Origin: Bacteroides pyogenes
GTDB taxonomy: Bacteria; Bacteroidota; Bacteroidia; Bacteroidales; Bacteroidaceae
Direction of reading: 5' to 3'
DNA: 64,000 nucleotides
NCBI RefSeq assembly: GCF_014196225.1
Contig: NZ_JACIDI010000002.1
Location: 263,091 to 327,090, forward strand
Made by a program: the position numbers and the translations under genes. The notes under the pieces were generated by a model. That model was not told where the DNA came from. It searched no databases and worked only from the letters and a program-made list of their open reading frames with translations. Positions 17,899 to 28,605 of the stretch are shown piece after piece; position 1 is the first letter of the stretch, and every line of letters starts with the position of its first letter.

Positions 17899-19912
17899 GA
17901 GGCGTAAAACTGATTGCTTGTCCTCCTCCTGCCGCCATTCGAACGGTTAATGTATCTTCGGCGGTCACTGTCTGTTCCGTAATCGTATAATCCGTCGGAT
18001 TGGATTTCCAATCGGCGTTCTCTCCGTCGGCATATATCACGGCTTTGTATTGTTTTCCAGATTTCAGAAAATCGAGTTTGATAGATATTTTGCGTGCCTC
18101 TTCATTGGTAGAAGCTCCCAGGAAGTATTTTTCTCCCGCTTTGCGTACGATGGCGATGAATTCGCCGGGCTCTCCCGCCAAGGCTTCCGAGCGGTCACAG
18201 TCGGGGTCGAAGTCTCGGAAGAACTGGAAGGCGGGATGTCCTTGATAGTTCTCTATCAGATCGGAAGCCATCTGCATGGGGGAGTAAAAAATTACCCAAT
18301 TGGCAAGCTGTTTGGCTAAAGTAGTATTTACCCGGCTATTCCCTTGGTCCAATTCGTTCCATTTCTTCCGCCGGGGAGAGTGACGTGTTTTCAGAAACAA
18401 AATGTCGAATACGCCCGGTGTGTAGTCCATGGGACCTGCCAATAAGCGGGTAAAGGGTAGCGTGACGTGGTGAGCGGGCGGATTTCCTTCGCTCCATGCG
18501 TTCCACTCCATACCTCTGGCTCCTTCGCGGGTCATCATGTTGGGCCATGTACGGCGGATGCCGGTATCTTTGATGGGTTCATGGGCGTCCACCATCATCC
18601 GGTAGCGGGCAGCTGTTTCTACTACACGCTGATAATGATTGACTCCATACTGTCCGTGGTGCGACAACCCGTAAGGAAAGCTTCCGGCATAGCCGGTCTT
18701 TACATAGCGGATGTTACGATCGGCATACCACTGCATCGCTTTGTCGAGCTGGCGTTCGTAGTTCGGGATGTTTCCGCCTGTTTCGTGATGCCCGATAATG
18801 ACAACTCCTTTCTCCTTGGCGTAGCGCACGACTTCATCAATGTCAAAATCGGCACACGGTTTGGTGAAATCAAAATTTTGTGAACTACCCCAACTTTCCC
18901 AACCGGCATTCCATCCTTCGAACAAAACACCCTGAATCTGATTGGCGGCTGCAAAATCGATGTACTTCTTCGCATTGGCAGTAGTAGCTCCATGTCTTTC
19001 ATCCATTTTCCACGTCTCTACTCCCAAATGCATCCCCCACCACACACCTATATATTTCAGGGGACGAATCCACTCGGTGGAAGCAAGCGCGCATGGTTCG
19101 TTCAGATTTAATATGAGGGCGGAATTGATTAGCCCGACCGCTTCGGGGACTATCTGGAGGGTACGCCACGGAGTGGTGAAGCGGTTTGCCTTACGTGCTT
19201 TGATGCCGTCGGGATAGGGTGTCAGCTCTGCTTTGAACGCTCCGTTGCCCTGTTGGCGAAGCGTCATTTCGGGAAAATCGTAAAGAGCAGCTTCGTGGAT
19301 GCTGGCATACATGCCGTTTGCCATTTTCAAAGTGAAAGGAGTATTCGCTGTTTCCACTTCCGAGAGTGGAAGCTTCCGGTAGAGCAGTTCGTAAGTCTCG
19401 GCACTGGCGGGAATCGACCAGGATATACCCTCCTGACGGAAGTTGAAAGCAGTTAGTTCATCGGTAATAAGCAGTGAGTCTGTTGAGGGAATGTCATATT
19501 CGTACCGAAATCCTATCCCATCGTCGAATAGGCGAAAGCGGAGCGTAAGCCGCACTTTCTCCCGATTCTTCAGGTGGATTGCCATCTCATTGTAGTGGTT
19601 TCTGTTGGTTTTGTTCTCTCCCCACGGTTGTTCCCAAATTTCATCCTTGCTATCGGAGACAGTTTTCTCTATTTCGAAGCCTTCGGACAGGTTGATTTCT
19701 TGTTTTGCGGTAAGCCCCAGAGCCGAACGGGTAATGAACAATGAATCTTTCACGGTAACTTCGTAAAACGGTTGTCCATTTTCGTTCAGAATCAAGTTCA
19801 GTTTTATTTGTCCGTCGGGCGACAGAATTTCGACTTGTGAGGGCTTGCTGCATGAGCAGAGGCTACAGATGCAAATGCCGACAGCCAGAAAAGAAAAGAT
19901 TTTTCGTGTCAT
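17885..19912 (-). CDS. GH97 glycosidase, inverting SusB-like type
   Basis: 675 residues with a lipoprotein signal whose lipobox LCSC puts the acylated Cys at residue 21. An N-terminal beta-super-sandwich (about 25-280) precedes a TIM barrel beginning around YIGVWWGMHLG. Three conserved glutamates are present: HHETGG, DAHEPIKDTG and TREGARGMEWNAW. In SusB the matching glutamates bind calcium and catalyse inversion. The retaining GH97 enzymes use an Asp nucleophile, but the equivalent segment here reads VKTGYAG, without Asp. I therefore predict an inverting alpha-glucosidase-like enzyme. Pairing with GH27 suggests joint attack on alpha-linked oligosaccharides. Confidence 0.9.
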   Translation of the reverse strand: MTRKIFSFLAVGICICSLCSCSKPSQVEILSPDGQIKLNLILNENGQPFYEVTVKDSLFITRSALGLTAKQEINLSEGFEIEKTVSDSKDEIWEQPWGENKTNRNHYNEMAIHLKNREKVRLTLRFRLFDDGIGFRYEYDIPSTDSLLITDELTAFNFRQEGISWSIPASAETYELLYRKLPLSEVETANTPFTLKMANGMYASIHEAALYDFPEMTLRQQGNGAFKAELTPYPDGIKARKANRFTTPWRTLQIVPEAVGLINSALILNLNEPCALASTEWIRPLKYIGVWWGMHLGVETWKMDERHGATTANAKKYIDFAAANQIQGVLFEGWNAGWESWGSSQNFDFTKPCADFDIDEVVRYAKEKGVVIIGHHETGGNIPNYERQLDKAMQWYADRNIRYVKTGYAGSFPYGLSHHGQYGVNHYQRVVETAARYRMMVDAHEPIKDTGIRRTWPNMMTREGARGMEWNAWSEGNPPAHHVTLPFTRLLAGPMDYTPGVFDILFLKTRHSPRRKKWNELDQGNSRVNTTLAKQLANWVIFYSPMQMASDLIENYQGHPAFQFFRDFDPDCDRSEALAGEPGEFIAIVRKAGEKYFLGASTNEEARKISIKLDFLKSGKQYKAVIYADGENADWKSNPTDYTITEQTVTAEDTLTVRMAAGGGQAISFTPLTPL

Positions 19913-20139
19913 TTCAGTATCTAAAGTTTCTTAATCAAACTGTATTATCGGGGTCTGAATTTGTATCGGATGGAGCACTTCAGGAGTTGATGTGTGCCTA
20001 TCGTTCGACAAGCATTCGGACTGAACAGATGCTATGTTTGTTTTTTTACTCGATGCGAATGTACGATATAAACTTGGTTTTTCTACCTTTTAGGGTGGGA
20101 ATTTTGTTGAGTGTGTGAATATTTTCGGCCCCTATGTTT

Positions 20140-20520
20140 TCAATACACCCTTGTGAGGGTAAGTACCGAATATTTCGGCAGTCCTATGCCGTAAGTCAGT
20201 TGCAATCTATTTTGGGTTCTGTTTGTTATTACCCAATCGCCCACCAGATATTTTGTATTTAAACCGAAATGTACGACTTTGTTTTTGAATGAGTAGTCAA
20301 GGTTGTTATATCTCCCCGCTTCCCCGAATTTTATGTCTACTTCGTTTTCCGTTTTAAAAAACAGCCATAAATTATCGACTCTTACTTCTTCCCCGTTTTC
20401 ATAGGAGATACGCTCTCCATTCCAAACAGTTTGTACAAGCGATAGTTCTCCCAATTCTTCTTTTTTATCGCAACCGATGAAAAGGAGGGTAAGCAATAAG
20501 AAAAATGTATGTTTTTTCAT
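20140..20520 (-). CDS. Small lipoprotein of unknown function
   Basis: 126 residues starting MKKHTFFLLLTLLFIGCDKK, a clear lipoprotein signal with Cys17. The mature 110 residues look mostly beta (ENEVDIKFGEAGRYNNLDYSFKNKVVHFGL), reminiscent of small lipocalin-like Bacteroides lipoproteins, but no motif fixes a family. It stands alone: the GH97 start is about 225 bases to the left on the same strand, and a repeat-rich gap lies to the right. The stretch 19913-20139 holds no other supported feature. Confidence 0.7.
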   Translation of the reverse strand: MKKHTFFLLLTLLFIGCDKKEELGELSLVQTVWNGERISYENGEEVRVDNLWLFFKTENEVDIKFGEAGRYNNLDYSFKNKVVHFGLNTKYLVGDWVITNRTQNRLQLTYGIGLPKYSVLTLTRVY

Positions 20521-20667
20521 AAGTTATTGTTTATAATCCGATGATAGCGAATAATTCCCGCTGCAAGATATGGCAAATGTAGACGCTTCTTCTGTAAAAA
20601 GCAAAATTTCCTTAGCCTTTTTGAGAGAAATGTTGTTCGGTGTATTTTTTAAGTTGCCTGATGGCAT

Positions 20668-20769
20668 AGGAGCCGGAAATTATATAAAAAAGCATAGCCG
20701 ACCGCGTAGGAAACACTATTCTGCAATTCATGCGCAGGAGCCGGAAACTATATAAAAAAGCGTAGCCGT
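20668..20769. repeat. Direct repeat pair, 68 bp apart
   Basis: AGGAGCCGGAAA followed by TATATAAAAAAGC and TAGCCG occurs at 20668 and 20736. The spacing is close to three times 22-23 bp. From 20770 to 20945 I see nothing further. Confidence 0.65.
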
Positions 20770-20945
20770 ACATAAGTTGTAGAAATGAAAATTGAGTTCT
20801 CTATTCCGAGAGTTGTTCCCTTTCGGAATCGCTTTCTCGTTATCATCCTTTCATTTTTCATAAGAAGAGAGAAAAGGGCCCGTTTGATTATGGTGTCTAT
20901 GTCGGCAAATCCTTATTCCGAAGGGTACTTTTTATTGCAATGAGA

Positions 20946-21080
20946 TGAGTATATATGCCCAGCGTGGTGAGTATATATAGCTACCTCGGTAGCCATATAT
21001 GGCTACCACCCATGACTATATATGCCTACCACGGTGGCTATATATGGATACCACCCATGACTATATATACTCAGCGCGAG
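20946..21080. repeat. Six degenerate 22-23 bp TATATA units
   Basis: Units begin at 20946, 20968, 20990, 21013, 21035 and 21058. They share TG(A/G)(C/G)(T)ATATAT with CC(C/T)ACC-type ends, clearly related to the array at 8042-8248 but more diverged. The array ends 12 bases from the stop of the ABC ATPase gene. Confidence 0.85.
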
Positions 21081-21092
21081 GGATATTAAACG

Positions 21093-21845
21093 TTACTTGT
21101 GCGTGCAGTGATGGTGCTCTCCGAGAATGCGGTGGGGCAGCGTGCCGTGCCCCAACAGCTCGATGGGGCAATGGAAATTCCGCTCCAGCCATTCGGTGGT
21201 GATACCCGTGTCGGGGTGATAATCCAGCGTCTCGTTCACGCAGGCGATAGACTTCACCTGCTGAAGCACGGTGCCGATGTCGTGACTTACGAGGATGATG
21301 GCGCACTCTTTGTTGATTTCCGCCAACAGTTCGTAAAGGCGCGCTTCGAAGCGTTTGTCGATGTACGTGCTCGGCTCGTCGAGAATCAACGCAGTGGGAG
21401 AGGAGATGACGGCTCTTCCCAGCAGGGCTCGTTGCAGTTGCCCGCCGCTCAGTGCCCCTATGGCCCGGTGTTCCAGTCCTTCGAGCCCCATGCGGGCAAT
21501 GGTCTGTCGTCCTTTTTCCCGCTCTTCGGAGGTGAAACGGGAGGTGAGGGGCTTCTGTATGCTCAGCCCCGAAAGAATCACCTCTTCCACCGAGATGGGG
21601 AATTTGCGGTCGATGCTGTTGTACTGCGGCAGATAGCCGAGCGAAGGGTGCGAGGCAAAAACGATTTCTCCCTTGGTAGGCTTGAGCAGGCCAAGTATGC
21701 ACTTTATCAGTGTGGTCTTTCCGCCTCCGTTAGGACCGATGATGCCCAGAAAGTCACGCTCGTATACGGTAAGATTCACATCGTGCAGCACGGTGCGTCC
21801 GTCGTATCCGGCAGAAAGGTTCTTTATTTCGATGATGGGCTTCAT
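21093..21845 (-). CDS. Metal-type ABC transporter ATPase (ZnuC-like)
   Basis: 250 residues with a full ABC core: Walker A GPNGGGKTT (about residues 38-46), Q-loop LPQY, signature LSGGQLQRA, Walker B ALILDEP and the H-loop SHD. The sequence resembles ATPases of zinc/manganese importers, which fits the preceding metal-binding protein gene. The start at 21845 overlaps the stop of that gene in an ATGA, a sign of translational coupling; the open frame further upstream lies inside the neighbour. The C-terminal residues are His-rich (LGEHHHCTHK), possibly a metal sensor or sink. No permease gene follows. Confidence 0.92.
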   Translation of the reverse strand: MKPIIEIKNLSAGYDGRTVLHDVNLTVYERDFLGIIGPNGGGKTTLIKCILGLLKPTKGEIVFASHPSLGYLPQYNSIDRKFPISVEEVILSGLSIQKPLTSRFTSEEREKGRQTIARMGLEGLEHRAIGALSGGQLQRALLGRAVISSPTALILDEPSTYIDKRFEARLYELLAEINKECAIILVSHDIGTVLQQVKSIACVNETLDYHPDTGITTEWLERNFHCPIELLGHGTLPHRILGEHHHCTHK

Positions 21846-22780
21846 GGCTTTGTGGTATCTGCGGCAGGCGAGAGAGCTTGCGCGATTCGAAGCATTTCTT
21901 CTTCCCAATGATAGTTCAGCGGATTGATGGGAATGATTTTCGCTCCGGTTTGCGCCGCAATGGTCTCCGCATTCCGTTTGTCGAACTCAGGCTGTATGAA
22001 TATGACGTTTACTTTCTTCGCCCTCGCTTCGTCTATAAGGCGTCTCAGATAGGCAGGCGAAGGCTCTTTGCCATTCTCTTCGATGGCCATCTGCTGCAAA
22101 CCATAGTCGCGCGCGAAGTAGGAGAGTGCGGGGTGATAGATCATGAACGTCCTCATCGCTCCGGGTGCGGCGATCCGGCGGCGGATAAGGCTGTCGATGT
22201 GTTGTATGCGACGCCGGAGAGAGTCGTAACGGGTCTTGTAATACACATCGTTTGCTTCGTCCAGCGCACAGAGTGCCTTGCAGGTATTCTCCGCCAGAAT
22301 AAGCGCGTTGGCGGCGGAATTCCACACATGTGGTTCTACGGCATGCGAGTGGTTTCCGTGCCCGCTGCACACCTCGCCCGCATGGAAGTCTTTCCCGTCA
22401 GCTTCAATCAGGTTTATCCCTTTTGATGTGTCGAACACCAGTATATGCGGAGTATTGTCTATCAAGCGACTCATCCAAGTTTGTTCGAATCCGATGTACC
22501 CGATGCGAAGATACGCCTTGCTCTCTCCCAACGATACGAGTTGCTGGGGAATAGGATCGTACGTTTCCGGACTGGATCCTTGCGGAACCATGCTTACCAC
22601 CTTAAATTTATCGCCTGCGATGGCTTCGGCGAAGTATCGCTGCGGCTCTATGGTGACGGTGATGACAGGCTTCCTCTTTTCATCCTTTCGGGTGTGCGAT
22701 GAACGGCCCGTGCATGCAGCCAGGCACAAGCTGCAGGCTATGAGGAAAAAGTAACTCTTCTTTTGGAACTGTATATTCAT
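21842..22780 (-). CDS. Zinc/manganese ABC transporter substrate-binding lipoprotein (ZnuA-like)
   Basis: About 312 residues from the ATG at 22780. The lipobox CLAAC anchors the protein. The cluster A-I solute-binding features are present: TIEPQRYFAEAIAGD, PQGSSPETYDP, a His-rich loop (SGHGNHSH) before EPHVWNSAAN, YHPALSYFARDYGL and QPEFDKRNAE. The first ligand position reads SSPETYDP where zinc proteins often have S-P-H-x-Y, so the His there is missing and selectivity is uncertain. A start 12 codons upstream (22816) is possible. It is coupled by ATGA overlap to the ATPase. Confidence 0.88.
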   Translation of the reverse strand: MNIQFQKKSYFFLIACSLCLAACTGRSSHTRKDEKRKPVITVTIEPQRYFAEAIAGDKFKVVSMVPQGSSPETYDPIPQQLVSLGESKAYLRIGYIGFEQTWMSRLIDNTPHILVFDTSKGINLIEADGKDFHAGEVCSGHGNHSHAVEPHVWNSAANALILAENTCKALCALDEANDVYYKTRYDSLRRRIQHIDSLIRRRIAAPGAMRTFMIYHPALSYFARDYGLQQMAIEENGKEPSPAYLRRLIDEARAKKVNVIFIQPEFDKRNAETIAAQTGAKIIPINPLNYHWEEEMLRIAQALSPAADTTKP

Positions 22781-22861
22781 TTTTTCGTTTTTTATTTGTA
22801 GTCTATTCGAGTTCATAAAGGGACGGATTCATCAGGAATCGGCGCGGCATACGGTAAAGGC

Positions 22862-23557
22862 TCAAGGCTTCCGGCCCCGCAGTATCTCACGCTTCCCGCC
22901 CGGAGGCCCCGCAAGGCGTTCGACAACGAATCCGGCGGTTTGCAGCATCCGGCGTACCGCTCCTTTGGCGCAGTAAGTCGTCAGTATGCCTCCGTCGTTT
23001 AATAAAACGTATAAACCGTGAAATAGTTCTTGCGACCACATCTCCGGCTGCTTCTCGGGAGCGAAAGCGTCGAAGTAAATCAAGTCGGCTTTCCACATGC
23101 CATCTCCTTCTGAAAGGGGGATGCCTTGTTTCACCAACCGGTTGATATCTGCCTGTATTTTTCGAAGAGTAAAATGAGGTGTCAGCTCCACTTCTTTTTC
23201 CCAAGGGGAAGTGTGCATGCGCTTAAAGAGTTGGCAGTTCCCGCCCACATAATGCAATTGTTCCACTGCTTTCCACGCCAGCGGGTACAGCTCCACTCCG
23301 GTGTAACGCACTTTCCTTTGGCTTCTTTCGGCTTCTTCGAGGGTGAGCCATGCGTTGAGCCCTGTGCCGAATCCGACTTCCAGAATCTGAGGAGAAAGCG
23401 CCGTACAGGCTTTCAATCCCATATCCACAAAGATGTGTTGCGACTCCGTGCGGGCGCCTTTTGTAGAATGGTAGTGTTCGTCCAGCTCCGGAACAAACAA
23501 GGTAGCGCTTCCGTCATCCGTTTTTTCTATCAGTCTTGAAAACTCTTTCTTCCTCAT
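22862..23557 (-). CDS. mnmD: tRNA 5-methylaminomethyl-2-thiouridine methyltransferase, MnmD-like
   Basis: 231 residues of a stand-alone MnmC-C-type methyltransferase, which adds the last methyl group to the wobble uridine of certain tRNAs using SAM. The SAM-binding strand is ILEVGFGTGLNAWLTL (about residues 58-73), the second acidic strand is YTGVELYPL, and the family segment DAFAPEKQPEMWS is intact near residue 165. The FAD oxidase domain of fused MnmC is absent, as in other stand-alone MnmD proteins. It lies in a leftward run of genes, 48 bases after the DedA gene and about 80 bases before the metal-binding protein gene. Confidence 0.9.
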   Translation of the reverse strand: MRKKEFSRLIEKTDDGSATLFVPELDEHYHSTKGARTESQHIFVDMGLKACTALSPQILEVGFGTGLNAWLTLEEAERSQRKVRYTGVELYPLAWKAVEQLHYVGGNCQLFKRMHTSPWEKEVELTPHFTLRKIQADINRLVKQGIPLSEGDGMWKADLIYFDAFAPEKQPEMWSQELFHGLYVLLNDGGILTTYCAKGAVRRMLQTAGFVVERLAGPPGGKREILRGRKP

Positions 23558-23605
23558 TTTAACGCCCTGTTATTTATAATGTTTTCGCTAACCGACAACA
23601 ACTTC

Positions 23606-24067
23606 TCATGCGCTTTCCAATACGTAGAGTATGAAAATATAGCGTACCAGTTTTCCCACGAACATGGCTCCTGTAGTAATCCAGATATTGCTTCGCATAA
23701 ACCCCAATGCAATGGAAATCACCTCTCCCACGGCAGGAAGGAAAGAGAAAAAAGCCATCAAAGCTCCTTTCCCCCGTAAGAAAGCCATCATTCTATCAAT
23801 CTTCTCTTTTTTAACTTTAAAATATTTCTCAATCCAACTAGTCTTTCCCAAACGGCCTACATAGTAACAAGTCAGGCTGCCCATCGTATTGCCCAACGTG
23901 GCGGAAAGCAGGCAGGCAATGGGATTCAGCCCCAGCTTTACGAGTGTAACGAGCACGAGCTCCGAGCTGAAAGGCACAATGCTTCCGGCAAGCAAAGCGG
24001 AGATGAAGAGTCCCGGTATGCCCCACTCGATAAGCAGCCAGATAACAGAGTCTATAAAAGCATCCAT
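23606..24067 (-). CDS. YqaA/DedA family membrane protein
   Basis: 153 residues with about four hydrophobic segments. The N-terminal IPGLFISALLAGSIVPFSSELVLV and the central LSATLGNTMGSLTCYYVGRLG are characteristic of the small YqaA branch of the DedA/SNARE-associated family. These proteins are linked to lipid carrier recycling and membrane homeostasis; the role of this one is inferred. Its first 16 bases overlap the end of the upstream membrane-protein gene. Confidence 0.88.
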   Translation of the reverse strand: MDAFIDSVIWLLIEWGIPGLFISALLAGSIVPFSSELVLVTLVKLGLNPIACLLSATLGNTMGSLTCYYVGRLGKTSWIEKYFKVKKEKIDRMMAFLRGKGALMAFFSFLPAVGEVISIALGFMRSNIWITTGAMFVGKLVRYIFILYVLESA

Positions 24068-25062
24068 ATATTAAAGCCGAATAAGCAAATAAGGCAAAAC
24101 ATGGAAACTATGAAAAACATGTTTGATACTTTGCTGTTGGTCAACACAAAAAGATGCCCCGTCAGTATGCTGTTGCAGACGATGAGCGAAGGCAACAGAT
24201 TGAAACAGTGCCAGGGCTGCAAGGCAATGAACAGGAAGATACAGAACGTCCAGTGTACAAGGCATTGCAGATAAGTCCGCGTGCGTATCTTGTCCTGATA
24301 GCTGGCCGCGAAGTAATGTCCGGTACTCACGACAAACAACAGAAACAGATACCCGAGCATGGCAAGCTCCCAAGAGGGAAGTTGCTGAAGCTGAAATGCT
24401 TTTTCAAAAATTGCCAGCTCGGTAAACGGTTGGCGGAACAGCTCCATCTGCCCGTAGAAGAAAGCATGACCGAAGAGCAGCCAATAGGGAGTGGTCCAAC
24501 CTAATATGGCGGCGAAGAAACTGCGAAGGGTAAGGGATTGGAAGCGGTATGCTTCAAACAGCCAGAGTACGCTGAAGAAGGTGAGCTGCGGAAACAGGAT
24601 ACTGCCTGCCCCGAGAAAAAGAAAAGAGTAGTACAAATCACTTGACGCATGCGGCTTTTGATAACTTTTAAAAAGGAAGTAAATGGAAATCAGTGAAACG
24701 ATCGCCACCACGTCTCCGGCATGTAGCAGATGCATCTCCGGACAGGCGGTAATCAGCAGAAAATAAATGGAAGTCTGTACAGAGGCACGCATGCGGATGA
24801 TGGTGAACCGGTTGTTCAATTCTATCAGAAAATAACCGATAAGCGCATAGACCAGAAAGCTTGTAAGACGCTCGCTCCAATAAGACGTCAACAGTGTATG
24901 GACAGACGGCCAGAGAGAACTTGCTCCGGACACTTCTGCCAGACGTTCACGGACGGGCAGCAGGAAAGAGGTCAACACCCAGCAAAGGGTGCAGACGAGT
25001 ATAACAACAGGCAGTGTCCACCGTCCTGCCGTTATTCGGCCTTGTAATCGTTTATCTCTCAT
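24052..25062 (-). CDS. Polytopic membrane protein of unknown function
   Basis: 336 residues with roughly eight to ten membrane helices, beginning at about residues 16-36 and ending with [20 protein letters not shown]. The layout ([32 protein letters not shown] in the middle) resembles Bacteroidota proteins of the DUF6427 kind, whose function I do not know. The start overlaps the end of purD by 11 bases and its end overlaps the DedA gene by 16 bases, so it is translated within a compact operon. Confidence 0.75.
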   Translation of the reverse strand: MRDKRLQGRITAGRWTLPVVILVCTLCWVLTSFLLPVRERLAEVSGASSLWPSVHTLLTSYWSERLTSFLVYALIGYFLIELNNRFTIIRMRASVQTSIYFLLITACPEMHLLHAGDVVAIVSLISIYFLFKSYQKPHASSDLYYSFLFLGAGSILFPQLTFFSVLWLFEAYRFQSLTLRSFFAAILGWTTPYWLLFGHAFFYGQMELFRQPFTELAIFEKAFQLQQLPSWELAMLGYLFLLFVVSTGHYFAASYQDKIRTRTYLQCLVHWTFCIFLFIALQPWHCFNLLPSLIVCNSILTGHLFVLTNSKVSNMFFIVSMFCLICLFGFNIWMLL

Positions 25063-26347
25063 TCTTCTTCAAATTCAAATCGAATCCGATGTCGCGACGA
25101 AAGTACTTCTTGTCGAACCGGATCCTATCGGCTGCCTTGTAACTTTGCTCCAGCGCTTCTTCTCTTGTTGCCCCGTAAGAACATACGGCAATGACACGTC
25201 CTCCGTTTGTGACAATTTGCCCGTCTTTCATCGCGGTTCCCGCATGGAAGATGATGCTGTCTGTTGCCGAAGCTTCTTCCAGTCCGCTGATAGGGAACCC
25301 TTTTTCATAAGCCTCCGGATAGCCTCCGCTGACAAGGATGACACAGGCGGCTACCCGTGGGTCTTCTTTCAGTTCCTTTTCGTTCAGACGTCCTTCAGCT
25401 ACGCCTTCCATCAGCTCCACAAGGTCGCTTTGGATGCGGAGCATTACGCTTTCTGTTTCCGGGTCGCCCATACGGACATTGTATTCAATCACCATCGGTT
25501 CGCCTTTCACACGGATCAGTCCGAGGAAAATGAAGCCTTTGTAGGTGATTCCCTCTTGTTTCAGACCGTTGATGGTAGGCTCTATGATGCGTGCGCGTAC
25601 TTTTTCCATGAATGTTTCGTCGGCAAACGGTACGGGAGTAACGCTTCCCATTCCGCCGGTGTTCAGCCCGCGGTCGCCTTCGCCGATGCGTTTGTAGTCT
25701 TTTGCCACCGGAAGCACCTTGTAGTGTTCGCCGTCGGTGAGTACAAACACAGAACATTCGATACCGCTCAAAAACTCTTCGATAACTACTGTTGCCGATG
25801 CAGCGCCGAACATGCCGCCCAACATCTCTTTCAGTTCCTTTTGGGCTTCATCCAGCGTAGGGAGTATCAGAACACCCTTGCCGGCGCACAAACCATCGGC
25901 TTTCAGCACGTAGGGAGCTTCGAGCGTTTCGAGGAAGGCCAGCCCCTCTTCGATGTTGTCGGATGTGATGCTCTTATAGCGGGCTGTGGGTATGCCGTGA
26001 CGCATCATGAATTCTTTGGCAAACTCTTTGCTTCCTTCCAGCTGTGCTCCTTGTGCCGAAGGACCGATCACTGCAATGTGTTTAAGTTCAGATCGGTCAT
26101 GGAAATAATCGTAGATTCCTTTTACGAGCGGATCTTCAGGACCTACCACAATCATATCCACCGATTCTTTCAAAGCGAAGGCGGCTATGGCGGGGAAGTC
26201 TGTCGGCTTGATGTCGACGTTCTCGCCTGTTACTGTCGTGCCGGCATTTCCCGGCGCGATATAGAGCTTCTTTACTTTCGGACTTTGGGCAATTTTCCAT
26301 GCCAGCGCATGTTCACGGCCTCCTGAGCCAAGCAATAGTATTTTCAT
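25052..26347 (-). CDS. purD: Phosphoribosylamine-glycine ligase
   Basis: Second enzyme of purine synthesis: joins glycine to phosphoribosylamine with ATP. 431 residues, beginning [18 protein letters not shown], the invariant family start. ATP-grasp features include [43 protein letters not shown] and [11 protein letters not shown]. The frame is open a further 75 codons upstream, but that stretch overlaps the preceding peptidase gene, so the start at 26347 is firm. The peptidase ends 65 bases upstream on the same strand. Confidence 0.97.
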   Translation of the reverse strand: MKILLLGSGGREHALAWKIAQSPKVKKLYIAPGNAGTTVTGENVDIKPTDFPAIAAFALKESVDMIVVGPEDPLVKGIYDYFHDRSELKHIAVIGPSAQGAQLEGSKEFAKEFMMRHGIPTARYKSITSDNIEEGLAFLETLEAPYVLKADGLCAGKGVLILPTLDEAQKELKEMLGGMFGAASATVVIEEFLSGIECSVFVLTDGEHYKVLPVAKDYKRIGEGDRGLNTGGMGSVTPVPFADETFMEKVRARIIEPTINGLKQEGITYKGFIFLGLIRVKGEPMVIEYNVRMGDPETESVMLRIQSDLVELMEGVAEGRLNEKELKEDPRVAACVILVSGGYPEAYEKGFPISGLEEASATDSIIFHAGTAMKDGQIVTNGGRVIAVCSYGATREEALEQSYKAADRIRFDKKYFRRDIGFDLNLKKNER

Positions 26348-26412
26348 GAGTTGTATTTTTGAGGTTTTTAGTTCTTTTCTTTTTACGTTCGACGGATGCA
26401 CGGCAGCTTCCG

Positions 26413-28605
26413 TTACAAATGCTCTTCGAAATAGCGGATGATTTTCTCGTACAGATGCACCCGGTCGCGCCCCGATACGTTGTGCTTGTGACACGGATAG
26501 ATAAAGAGATCGGGATAAGTGCGCGCGTCTACGCAGGCTTTCATGAACGACAAGGTGTGTTGTGGCACACACGTGTCGTCGTGATCGTCATGAATGATGA
26601 GCAAATGCCCTTTCAGCTGTCCGGCAATATTCTTCAAATTACATGCCTTGTATCCCTCCGGATTGGTTTGCGGAGTATCCATATAGCGTTCACCGTACAT
26701 TATCTCGTAATAGGCCCAATCGATTACCGGCCCGCCCGCTACTCCTACCTTGAATATTTCAGGGTAACGTAAAAGAAGAGCCGTACTCATGTGTCCGCCG
26801 AAGCTCCATCCGTGCACACCGATACGGTTTCCGTCTACATAAGGCAGCGACTTGAGGAATTCTACTCCCTTTACCTGATCTTTTCCTTCCTCAATGCCCA
26901 ATTGGCGGAACGTACAGTTTTCGAACTCCAGCCCGCGATTGGAACTGCCCCGGTTGTCGAGCGTAAACATTAGATAGCCTTTGTTTGCCATGTAGATGTC
27001 CCATCCCCGTGTACCGTTCTGCCATCCTCCGTTGATTAACTGCGCATGCGGTCCGCCGTATACATAGACGATAACCGGATACTTCCTGCCCGGATCGAAG
27101 TCTGATGGCTTCACGAGCCTATAATGCAGGTCGGTCGTTCCGTCGGCGGCTTTAATTGTTCCCGTTTCGATAGAGGGCATTCGGTAACCTTCGTAAGGAT
27201 TGCGGGCAGCAAGCAGACGAACGCTTTTGAAGCTGCGCGTGTCTGTGAGATCGATATTGCGGGCTTCCGTCCGGGTGGAAGAATAGTCGATGAGATATGT
27301 GCCGGAGCTGCTCAATGTGCCGTAATGACTGCTCTCCACGGTTTTATCGAACGGACGGTTCATCTTTCCATTCGATACATTCACGGTGTAATGCCCGCTG
27401 CTCAGTCCGTTTACTGCGGTGAAAACCACCTCTTTCCGTTTGGCGTTGAAGCCCAAAACATCGCTGACCAGCCATTCGCCTTTGGTCAACTGTCGGGTCT
27501 TCAGGTATTCACGATACTTGGCTCCGCTTTTCCCCTGTTGTGTGTCTCCGTAGAGGGGCGTTTTCAAATCCATCAGATAAAGATGGTTGAAACCGTCGCG
27601 CTGGCTTTGGTAAATAAACTTAGTGTCGTCCCACGGAAGAAAGAGGATGGGATGCTGGGGTTCTACGTACTTCTCGTGCATCTCCTCGTAGAGCACTCTG
27701 ACGAGTCTTCCGTTTTCTGCATCATACTGGCAAAGCTTGGCGTGATTCTGGTCGCGGTTGACCTCGATGAGGAAGAGACTTCTCTCATCAGGCGACCAGC
27801 TGATATTGGTGAAGTAGCGGTCGGTAGGATCGCCCATTTCCAGATAGATGGTTTCTCCGGTGGACGGGCGGTATATGCCGACTTTCACCTGATGACTCGT
27901 CATTCCTGCCATCGGGTAGCGGATATTGTTCGTTTCGGCAATACGGGTGGTTACATCCACCAATGGATATGGAGTCACCATACTTTCATCCATCCGATAG
28001 AAAGCCAGCAAGTTTCCTTTCGGGCTCCAGAACGTTCCTTTCGATATACCGAACTCATTGCGATGTACAGATTGTCCGCAGACGATCCCCGCAGGCTCGT
28101 TCGTCACCGCGCGGTTGTCGACATATAGATTGTTTCCTACGGTGTATGCCACTCTTCTACCGGCTGCGCAATAATCCTTATTGGCTGCCTTTGCCTGTAT
28201 CTCGAGTGTATGAACCACTTGGTTCGTCTTGAAGTCGTATGTGATGTATTTGTTTCCTGTATTCAGCAACACATGAGTCTTGTTCGCCCACGGAAACCGA
28301 ACATGGTAAAGACTTGGAAGTTTTCCCGATCGGTTTTTTTCAAGAGTTTCGTTTATCCGTTCCCTCGTTACGAGCACCGTTTCTTTTCCCGTTTTCGGCT
28401 CAACAGCATAGATCGTATCCATGCTCGGTTTGATACACTCGTCTCCCCACCATTGCAGCCCGTACAGGTTTTCTGCGTAACGATAGGTCTCACCGCCGGG
28501 GATTAAGTCTTCCAGTGTGAGTGTCTTAACTTCTTGTGTCATAACATTGATTGCGATTGGTAGCGCCGATAATAGCATCATGGCTCTTGTTCCAATTTTA
28601 CTCAT
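26413..28605 (-). CDS. Dipeptidyl peptidase IV-like S9 serine peptidase
   Basis: 730 residues with a signal peptide (about 1-23), a beta-propeller N-terminal domain and a C-terminal alpha/beta hydrolase domain. The nucleophile is Ser601 in GWSFGG, the acid is Asp676 or Asp677 in HDDHDDT, and the catalytic His is in [13 protein letters not shown] (His708 likely). The propeller segment AFYRMDES corresponds to the region where DPP-IV enzymes place acidic residues to bind the substrate N-terminus. It probably removes dipeptides from exported or dietary peptides in the periplasm. It is cotranscribed with purD and others by position only; a functional link is not obvious. Confidence 0.92.
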   Translation of the reverse strand: MSKIGTRAMMLLSALPIAINVMTQEVKTLTLEDLIPGGETYRYAENLYGLQWWGDECIKPSMDTIYAVEPKTGKETVLVTRERINETLEKNRSGKLPSLYHVRFPWANKTHVLLNTGNKYITYDFKTNQVVHTLEIQAKAANKDYCAAGRRVAYTVGNNLYVDNRAVTNEPAGIVCGQSVHRNEFGISKGTFWSPKGNLLAFYRMDESMVTPYPLVDVTTRIAETNNIRYPMAGMTSHQVKVGIYRPSTGETIYLEMGDPTDRYFTNISWSPDERSLFLIEVNRDQNHAKLCQYDAENGRLVRVLYEEMHEKYVEPQHPILFLPWDDTKFIYQSQRDGFNHLYLMDLKTPLYGDTQQGKSGAKYREYLKTRQLTKGEWLVSDVLGFNAKRKEVVFTAVNGLSSGHYTVNVSNGKMNRPFDKTVESSHYGTLSSSGTYLIDYSSTRTEARNIDLTDTRSFKSVRLLAARNPYEGYRMPSIETGTIKAADGTTDLHYRLVKPSDFDPGRKYPVIVYVYGGPHAQLINGGWQNGTRGWDIYMANKGYLMFTLDNRGSSNRGLEFENCTFRQLGIEEGKDQVKGVEFLKSLPYVDGNRIGVHGWSFGGHMSTALLLRYPEIFKVGVAGGPVIDWAYYEIMYGERYMDTPQTNPEGYKACNLKNIAGQLKGHLLIIHDDHDDTCVPQHTLSFMKACVDARTYPDLFIYPCHKHNVSGRDRVHLYEKIIRYFEEHL

